Shown here one piece after another: positions 31,511 to 32,696 of a stretch of DNA of 32,696 nt. The notes under the pieces are model-generated. The model made no database searches. It saw only the letters and a list, made by a program, of their open reading frames with translations, and was not told where the DNA came from. How positions within the stretch are numbered: position 1 is the stretch's first letter; each line of letters starts with the position of its first letter. The position numbers and the translations under genes are program-made. Source of the DNA: a virus; the IMG/VR virus record IMGVR_UViG_3300032182_000245, positions 1 to 32,696 of that record; one strand, written 5' to 3'.

Positions 31511-31748
31511 CTGGCCTGATCATGCTCCCTCCTTCCCTTATCGTGTGGAATTCATTGACAAAGAAGATAAGATCCTTGCTTTCTTTCAATGTGAAGACCA
31601 CCTCAACAAATACCTCTTCAGGCACAAACTCACGCCCAAGAACTCCAGAGTAGACATCTACCCAGAGCATACACATAAACTACCCACCACATATAAGAAA
31701 CCAAAGCGTCAACTGTTCTCCACATTGAATGACTTCTTTTGCAAATGA
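31431..31748 (+). CDS. Unrecognised 105-residue protein, start uncertain
   Basis: The only in-frame ATG is 31431, 80 bases inside the previous gene. The part up to KKITDW looks like frame-shadow (STTKRKRKHVVTDRRKK), whereas from TDWPDHAPSFPYRVEFIDKEDK on it looks like a normal folded domain. A non-ATG start or a +1 frameshift at the A6 run would give a better N-terminus. Basic overall; function unknown. Confidence 0.5.
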   Translation: MPKNSKTSTTKRKRKHVVTDRRKKITDWPDHAPSFPYRVEFIDKEDKILAFFQCEDHLNKYLFRHKLTPKNSRVDIYPEHTHKLPTTYKKPKRQLFSTLNDFFCK

Positions 31749-32274
31749 TGTAACATATCATCCTGTGTTCCCTGTACCAATCTTCAGGCTTCATGTTAAA
31801 GTGGAGGCAGGTGAGGTTGAATACTGGGAACAACAGGCGCAAGAGAATAAAGAACAAGATGTACGATCAGTCTCTAATGGTTGGCAATCACCACGTTATC
31901 GTGAGTCAACACCAACCACAAGAGCTCTACAATCGTTAGGGTTTCAAACAAACATGTGGTGGGTGAATGTATTACCACCAGGCGGTAGTAACACATTACA
32001 TAGTCATCCTGGTGTTGAATTTGCTGCTGTAAGATATCTTACCACAGCACATGGGTTGGTCCTTACTAACCCACATAATCATCTCTATGAGCATTTGTTT
32101 AATTTCTGGGATGATGAACGTACACACTCAAAACGTGAGGTAGAATTACAAGGTCAAGCAGGTGATGTATACATCTTCCCTGCTAACATCTATCATCGTG
32201 TTAAACCAACCAATCAACCACGTATTTCTATAGCATATAACTTAAGATGTCAAACACAACAAGAACATTTGTAG
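31729..32274 (+). CDS. 2-oxoglutarate/Fe(II)-dependent oxygenase, TIGR02466-like (4 of 4)
   Basis: A 181-residue protein with the layout of the TIGR02466 putative 2OG oxygenases: FPVPIFRLHV near the N-terminus, NGWQSPRY, then NTLHSHPGVEFAAVRYL (H91, H93), AGDVYIFPANIYHRVKP (H156) and RISIAYNL (R165). This subfamily differs from the P4H types in the fibre-linked cluster. It overlaps the previous gene by 20 bases and the next by 28. It is transcribed with early-type small genes, so its substrate may differ from that of the other three. Confidence 0.82.
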   Translation: MTSFANDVTYHPVFPVPIFRLHVKVEAGEVEYWEQQAQENKEQDVRSVSNGWQSPRYRESTPTTRALQSLGFQTNMWWVNVLPPGGSNTLHSHPGVEFAAVRYLTTAHGLVLTNPHNHLYEHLFNFWDDERTHSKREVELQGQAGDVYIFPANIYHRVKPTNQPRISIAYNLRCQTQQEHL

Positions 32275-32396
32275 ACTCCAAAGGTAACACATGGGAGTGG
32301 GAAGAAACACCTGAAGCAACAGAAGCAATTCAACAACTTCACAAGACAATCGCTCGTCTTGAAGCTGAATGCCCTGATTATGGTGTAGGTAAATGA
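32247..32396 (+). CDS. Unrecognised 49-residue protein
   Basis: Open from ATG 32247, inside the end of oxygenase 4, to TGA 32394-32396. It begins SNTTRTFVDSKGNTWEWEE and ends with a helix (EAIQQLHKTIARLEAE). Its stop overlaps the next ATG (ATGA). Confidence 0.55.
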   Translation: MSNTTRTFVDSKGNTWEWEETPEATEAIQQLHKTIARLEAECPDYGVGK

Positions 32397-32696
32397 CCAG
32401 ATACACACAAGAAGCACTCATTGAAGCACAAGCAGAACTAGGATGGGACTTCAAGAACGATAACTTTGAAGTCTGCATTGGTGGCACCTCTGTATATGAA
32501 ATCGATGGAAACAACACCAAATGGTCACCCACCAAAGGAACAAGAAAATACAACAAAGACGCATTCATCGTCATCAAACGAGTCACTCCAACCACCAGTT
32601 CCCAACCTGATAGCACTCTTGTTGCTCATCATTCTAACACTAGCAACGATAGCACTGGGGTACATCAAGGGGAACATGCACCTACTGACAACACTT
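32393..32696 (+). CDS. Unrecognised protein, runs off the right edge, possible frame change
   Basis: Open from ATG 32393 to the end of the window, 101 codons. The first 65 or so residues look like a real domain (YTQEALIEAQAELGWDFKN, KDAFIVIKRV), followed by a low-complexity stretch (TTSSQPDSTLVAHHSNTSND). From about 32600 the +1 frame instead encodes a good membrane helix (see the frame beginning 32505). Either two genes overlap here or one gene changes frame. Confidence 0.45.
   Translation, partial: MTRYTQEALIEAQAELGWDFKNDNFEVCIGGTSVYEIDGNNTKWSPTKGTRKYNKDAFIVIKRVTPTTSSQPDSTLVAHHSNTSNDSTGVHQGEHAPTDNT
32505..32696 (+). CDS. Possible small membrane protein in overlapping frame, runs off the edge
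   Basis: Open from ATG 32505 to the window end. The first 35 or so residues are polar and shadow-like. They are followed by PPVPNLIALLLLIILTLAT and IALGYIKGN, a convincing transmembrane segment after a Pro-rich linker. Overlap with the frame from 32393 exceeds 190 bases, so the true start is uncertain. Confidence 0.4.
   Translation, partial: METTPNGHPPKEQENTTKTHSSSSNESLQPPVPNLIALLLLIILTLATIALGYIKGNMHLLTTL

Noticed and set aside
32242-32616. 124-residue - strand frame at the right edge
   Set aside because: It runs opposite coupled + strand genes including the end of oxygenase 4, and no promoter is seen.
1-32696. CRISPR array, tRNA genes, integrase or insertion sequence
   Set aside because: I scanned for regular spacers, tRNA-like TTCGA arms, transposase or integrase motifs and terminal inverted repeats, and found none. 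The only regular repeats are the coding modules of the adhesin array.

Overview
The window looks like part of the genome of a T4-like myovirus infecting marine cyanobacteria (a cyanophage of Synechococcus or Prochlorococcus). The evidence is a run of very large virion and tail-fibre genes, a CTAAATA-type late promoter, several viral 2-oxoglutarate/Fe(II) oxygenases, a DUF4385 protein, an AbrB-like protein and a dense bank of very small genes. Every supported gene is on the + strand, and most neighbours overlap or abut (ATGA, TGATG or TAATG junctions), so translation is probably coupled. No tRNA, rRNA, CRISPR array, insertion sequence or integrase was seen. There is no gene-free stretch longer than about 80 bases.

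Left part, 1-19166: virion and fibre genes. A 5'-truncated giant structural protein (3-4436) is followed by two collar-domain fibre proteins (4440-5855, 5857-6756). Then come five consecutive paralogous adhesin-like genes (6760-15061). Each has a different N-terminal head, usually polyglycine-rich and in one case DUF5648-like, on a shared stalk of Ig-like units, ending in a nearly invariant tail of about 69 residues. A late promoter at 15066 precedes a 1350-residue fibre (15114-19166) that carries an alpha/beta-hydrolase-like segment with a GHSQGG motif and ends in a collar domain.

Middle part, 19173-23262: three 2OG-Fe(II) oxygenases, a protein with a tail-fibre-assembly-chaperone-like motif placed between the first and second of them, and two unrecognised proteins. 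A strong intrinsic terminator at 23271-23293 closes this unit.

Right part, 23327-32696: a probable early or middle region. It begins with a small SF2 helicase whose promoter -35 box lies inside the preceding terminator hairpin. It continues with more than twenty mostly unrecognised proteins of 41-250 residues, among them DUF4385, an AbrB-like protein, a two-domain fusion and a fourth 2OG oxygenase. TATACT-like -10 elements recur 21-28 bases before several start codons. Some of these genes have visibly more GC-rich codons than the late genes.

The likeliest new system is the modular adhesin array (6760-15061) with its neighbouring hydrolase-bearing fibre, chaperone-like protein and oxygenases. 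My reading is that it is a receptor-binding diversification locus, in which heads are exchanged on a constant stalk and tail and may be modified after translation. That reading is inference from architecture.
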